Below are positions 14,065 through 15,539 of a stretch of DNA of 15,539 nucleotides, piece after piece. Made by a program: the position numbers and the translations under genes. This DNA is from DATCLA01 sp036564195 (lineage in GTDB: Bacteria; Bacillota; UBA4882; UBA8346). Where the stretch lies: positions 1 through 15,539 of the forward strand of contig DATCLA010000096.1 in NCBI GenBank assembly GCA_036564195.1, written 5' to 3'. The first letter of the stretch is position 1, and every line of letters begins with the position of its first letter. The notes under the pieces were generated by a model. The model searched no databases, had not been told where the DNA came from, and was given only the letters and a program-made list of their open reading frames with translations.

Positions 14065-14100
14065 GACTTCCCTGCTCCGGAGAGCCGGGGCCGTTTAGTC
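14065..14100 (+). promoter_or_regulatory. Predicted S6:S18-binding leader RNA (ribosomal protein autoregulation)
   Basis: GACT (14065-14068) pairs with AGTC (14097-14100). CTCCGG (14075-14080) pairs with CCGGGG (14085-14090) around AGAG. The internal loop between these stems carries CCG at 14091-14093 on its 3' side. The S6:S18 leader known from rpsF operons has the same plan: two stems with a conserved CCG in the loop, mimicking the S18 site in 16S helix 22. It ends 2 nt before the rpsF ribosome binding site. Bound S6:S18 could thus repress translation. Confidence 0.75.
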
Positions 14101-14121
14101 CAAAGGGAGGAGGTGATTCGG

Positions 14122-14409
14122 GTGCGCGATTACGAAGTGATGTATATTTTAAACGCCGATTTGGAAGAGGAAGGTATCGACGCAGTTGTAACCCGATTTG
14201 AGGATGTCGTTAAAAGCGGCGGTGGAGAAGTCGTTAAAACCGAGCGCTGGGGTAAACGAAAGCTCGCTTATGAAGTAAACGACAAAATCGAAGGGTATTA
14301 TGTATTAATGTACTTTAAAGCGCCCAGCAGTGTGGCTCAGGAACTGGAACGGCTCTTAAAGATCAGTGACGATGTGTTACGGCATTTGGTAATCAAAAAA
14401 GAGGAATAA
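14122..14409 (+). CDS. rpsF: Small-subunit ribosomal protein bS6
   Basis: 30S platform protein that pairs with bS18. The 95-aa protein starts MRDYEVMYIL, with conserved RWGKRKLAYEVNDKIEGYYVLMYF (42-65), then VLRHLVIK (85-92). The start is the GTG at 14122, spaced 5 nt from AGGAGGTGA. The GTG nine bases earlier lies within that ribosome binding site and would add MIR, absent from the family. First gene of rpsF-ssb-rpsR, behind the autoregulatory leader. Confidence 0.96.
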   Translation: MRDYEVMYILNADLEEEGIDAVVTRFEDVVKSGGGEVVKTERWGKRKLAYEVNDKIEGYYVLMYFKAPSSVAQELERLLKISDDVLRHLVIKKEE

Positions 14410-14411
14410 GT

Positions 14412-14509
14412 CTACTTTGTTAAATTGGATCTTATGTTTTAAAATGATCCGTTAAACCGTTGACGGTTATTTTTAAAACGGGTTATAATTTTCGGATTTA
14501 ACAAAGTGG
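14412..14509. repeat. Nested inverted repeats between rpsF and ssb
   Basis: Three stems share one centre. ACTTTGTTAAAT (14414-14425) is perfectly inverted as ATTTAACAAAGT (14496-14507), extendable by one G·U and one C-G pair. GTTTTAAAA (14436-14444) pairs with TTTTAAAAC (14471-14479). AACCG (14455-14459) pairs with CGGTT (14464-14468) around TTGA, followed by ATTTTT like a weak terminator. The probable ssb promoter lies within this structure. Confidence 0.6.
14460..14489 (+). promoter_or_regulatory. Probable internal promoter of ssb-rpsR
   Basis: TTGACG (14460-14465), an 18-nt spacer, and a perfect TATAAT (14484-14489). Transcription would start near 14496, at the right arm of the outer inverted repeat, about 34 nt before the ssb ATG. 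It would allow ssb expression independent of rpsF, for example during DNA stress. Confidence 0.6.
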
Positions 14510-14529
14510 CTATAACGAAGGTGATCGTT

Positions 14530-14934
14530 ATGAACCATATTGTATTAATTGGTCGGTTAACGAGAGACCCGGAACTTCGTTATACTCCAAACGGAGTGGC
14601 GGTAGCCAACTTCGATCTGGCGGTTGACCGTCCAACTTCAAACCAACAAGGGGAACGCCAGACGGATTTCATTCGCATTGTGGTCTGGCAAAAGCAGGCC
14701 GAACTCTGCGCCAACTATTTGAAAAAAGGAAGGTTGGTAGGGATTGAAGGGCGTTTGCAAATCCGTAATTACGAAACCCAAGACGGGCAGAAAAGACGGG
14801 TAGCCGAAGTTGTCGCCAATTTTGTCCAGTTTTTGGATCGCAATCGTGAAGAAAATCAAAACGTTGATAATACTTTAAACGTTAATAGCGACGATGATTT
14901 GGGCGGTATAAATCTTGACGATCTTCCATTTTAA
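14530..14934 (+). CDS. ssb: Single-stranded DNA-binding protein
   Basis: Binds single-stranded DNA in replication and repair. The 134-aa protein has an OB fold (about 1-107) starting MNHIVLIGRLTRDPELRYTPNG. FIRIVVWQKQAELCANYLKKG (about 46-66) and VGIEGRLQIRNYETQDGQKR (about 69-88) are typical. A short acidic linker ends in the DDLPF tip that recruits partner proteins. I start at 14530, behind GAAGGTGAT. The frame is open 8 codons further up, into the intergenic repeat, without family support. It sits between rpsF and rpsR as in many Bacillota. Confidence 0.96.
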   Translation: MNHIVLIGRLTRDPELRYTPNGVAVANFDLAVDRPTSNQQGERQTDFIRIVVWQKQAELCANYLKKGRLVGIEGRLQIRNYETQDGQKRRVAEVVANFVQFLDRNREENQNVDNTLNVNSDDDLGGINLDDLPF

Positions 14935-14965
14935 CATTTTAGAATTTCGGCGGAGGTGAATTCCA

Positions 14966-15232
14966 ATGGCAAAATATGAAAAAGATCGCGACCGGGATTC
15001 TTCCGGCAAAGGCGGAGGGCATAAACCAAGAAAGAAAGTGTGTTCTTTTTGTGTAGATAAAGTAGAATCCATTGATTATAAAGAAACGGCCAAACTAAAA
15101 AGGTTCATTACGGAACGGGGTAAAATTTTACCACGGCGTATCTCCGGTAATTGCGCCGTCCACCAAAGGCAGCTTACCAGCGCGATTAAGCGCGCCAGAC
15201 AGATTGCTTTATTGCCATATACCAGTGAATAA
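14966..15232 (+). CDS. rpsR: Small-subunit ribosomal protein bS18, zinc-ligand (C+) form
   Basis: 30S platform protein that binds as a heterodimer with bS6. The 88-aa protein has a charged N-terminal tail (about 1-24), then KVCSFC (24-29), DYKETAKLKRFITERGKILPRRISG (37-61) and HQRQLTSAIKRARQIALLPY (66-85). C26, C29, C63 and H66 form a plausible CxxC/CxxH zinc site; many other S18 proteins lack these residues. GGAGGTGA lies about 7 nt before the ATG. Last gene of the operon, closed by a strong terminator. Confidence 0.96.
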   Translation: MAKYEKDRDRDSSGKGGGHKPRKKVCSFCVDKVESIDYKETAKLKRFITERGKILPRRISGNCAVHQRQLTSAIKRARQIALLPYTSE

Positions 15233-15233
15233 G

Positions 15234-15257
15234 AAGGCCAAACGGCCTTTTTTTTTT
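15234..15257 (+). terminator. Intrinsic terminator of rpsF-ssb-rpsR
   Basis: AAGGCC (15234-15239) pairs with GGCCTT (15244-15249) around AAAC, with ten consecutive T's (15248-15257). It starts 2 nt after the rpsR stop. Confidence 0.92.
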
Positions 15258-15384
15258 ATAACCACCTTTTAGCTGTTTCCAAGTTCCTTCAAATAATGAT
15301 GGAGAATTCATTTATAATTGCTCCGGGACTTGTTGATTTACCATGATTGATGAAACAGGGAGAAGAATTTTTAATTAATTGATT

Positions 15385-15412
15385 TTGACTGTTTTTATTG
15401 CTGTTGGATAAG
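15385..15412 (+). promoter_or_regulatory. Possible promoter of the gene at the right edge
   Basis: TTGACT (15385-15390), a 16-nt spacer, and GATAAG (15407-15412), a 4-of-6 match to the -10. A TATAAT at 15313-15318 is an alternative but lacks a well-spaced -35. Confidence 0.38.
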
Positions 15413-15474
15413 TTCGATGCGCAGGAAATTTCGGCTCGGTAGAGAATAGATTGGGTTGAAGGGGGAACCGTTTA

Positions 15475-15539
15475 ATGTCTTCTAACAACTCGGATCTAAA
15501 CATCGTTAAAAATGTCAGAATTATCGAATGGCTCAAAGC
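15475..15539 (+). CDS. Start of an unrecognised gene, cut by the window edge
   Basis: The ATG at 15475 follows AAGGGGGAA at 6 nt and opens a frame that stays open for the remaining 21 codons. It begins MSSNNSDLNIVKN and then has an RIIEWLK helix. Too little is present to name a family. In many Bacillota the slot after rpsR holds a YybS/DUF2232 membrane protein, then a DHH phosphodiesterase and rplI. The visible residues are hydrophilic and give no support for YybS. Confidence 0.6.
   Translation, partial: MSSNNSDLNIVKNVRIIEWLK

Noticed and set aside
14412..14509. Insertion of a transposon-derived element between rpsF and ssb
   Set aside because: The inverted ends look like terminal repeats, but no target-site duplication is visible and a promoter occupies the centre, so a regulatory structure is preferred.

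Overview
The window reads as chromosomal core-metabolism DNA from a diderm (outer-membrane) member of the Bacillota, outside the classical bacilli. The Bacillota side rests on strong Shine-Dalgarno sites, short operons, a LipM-type octanoyltransferase beside gcvH, a DUF951 (YyzM-like) gene beside rpsF-ssb-rpsR, and a BirA repressor/BioY pair. The diderm side rests on a complete mlaE-mlaF-mlaD operon whose MlaD carries a C-terminal beta-strand domain ending in phenylalanine. An amino-sugar gene pair at the left edge would also fit a surface polysaccharide. The organism assignment is inference; no 16S gene or other marker is present.

Layout. 1-60: terminator of an off-window gene. 243-2414 (+): NAD-dependent sugar dehydrogenase and PLP sugar aminotransferase. 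2415-2675: convergent gap with a 123-nt branched inverted-repeat element. 2676-6022 (-): nadA-nadB-nadC, quinolinate to NaMN, behind a consensus promoter. 6122-7181 (+): folB and an E. coli-type thymidine kinase, closed by a terminator. 7195-8834 (+): birA-bioY behind a clear BirA operator that overlaps the -35 box, so biotin ligation and uptake are predicted to be autoregulated. 8844-11759 (-): mlaE-mlaF-mlaD. 11978-12363: a 69-aa HEAT-like small protein (+) and a possible 31-aa peptide (-), converging on one hairpin. 12554-13987 (+): gcvH, lipM and a DUF951 gene with overlapping ends. 14020-15257 (+): rpsF-ssb-rpsR with a promoter embedded in a palindrome, a predicted S6:S18-binding leader, a second structured promoter before ssb, and a strong terminator. 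From 15475: start of an unrecognised gene.

How the genes work together. NadA and NadB make quinolinate from aspartate and NadC makes NaMN. LipM octanoylates GcvH, the usual entry to lipoate assembly in Bacillota. BirA both loads and senses biotin imported by BioY. MlaEFD should move phospholipid between the two membranes, with the long MlaD as a likely bridge. S6 and S18 probably repress their own operon through the leader.

The points most worth following are regulatory or architectural: the BirA operator, the S6:S18 leader, the nested palindromes around the rpsF and ssb promoters, the barrel-fused MlaD, and an unusual 62-nt lipM/DUF951 overlap. I found no mobile element with a transposase, no CRISPR array, no tRNA or rRNA, and no clearly novel multi-gene system.
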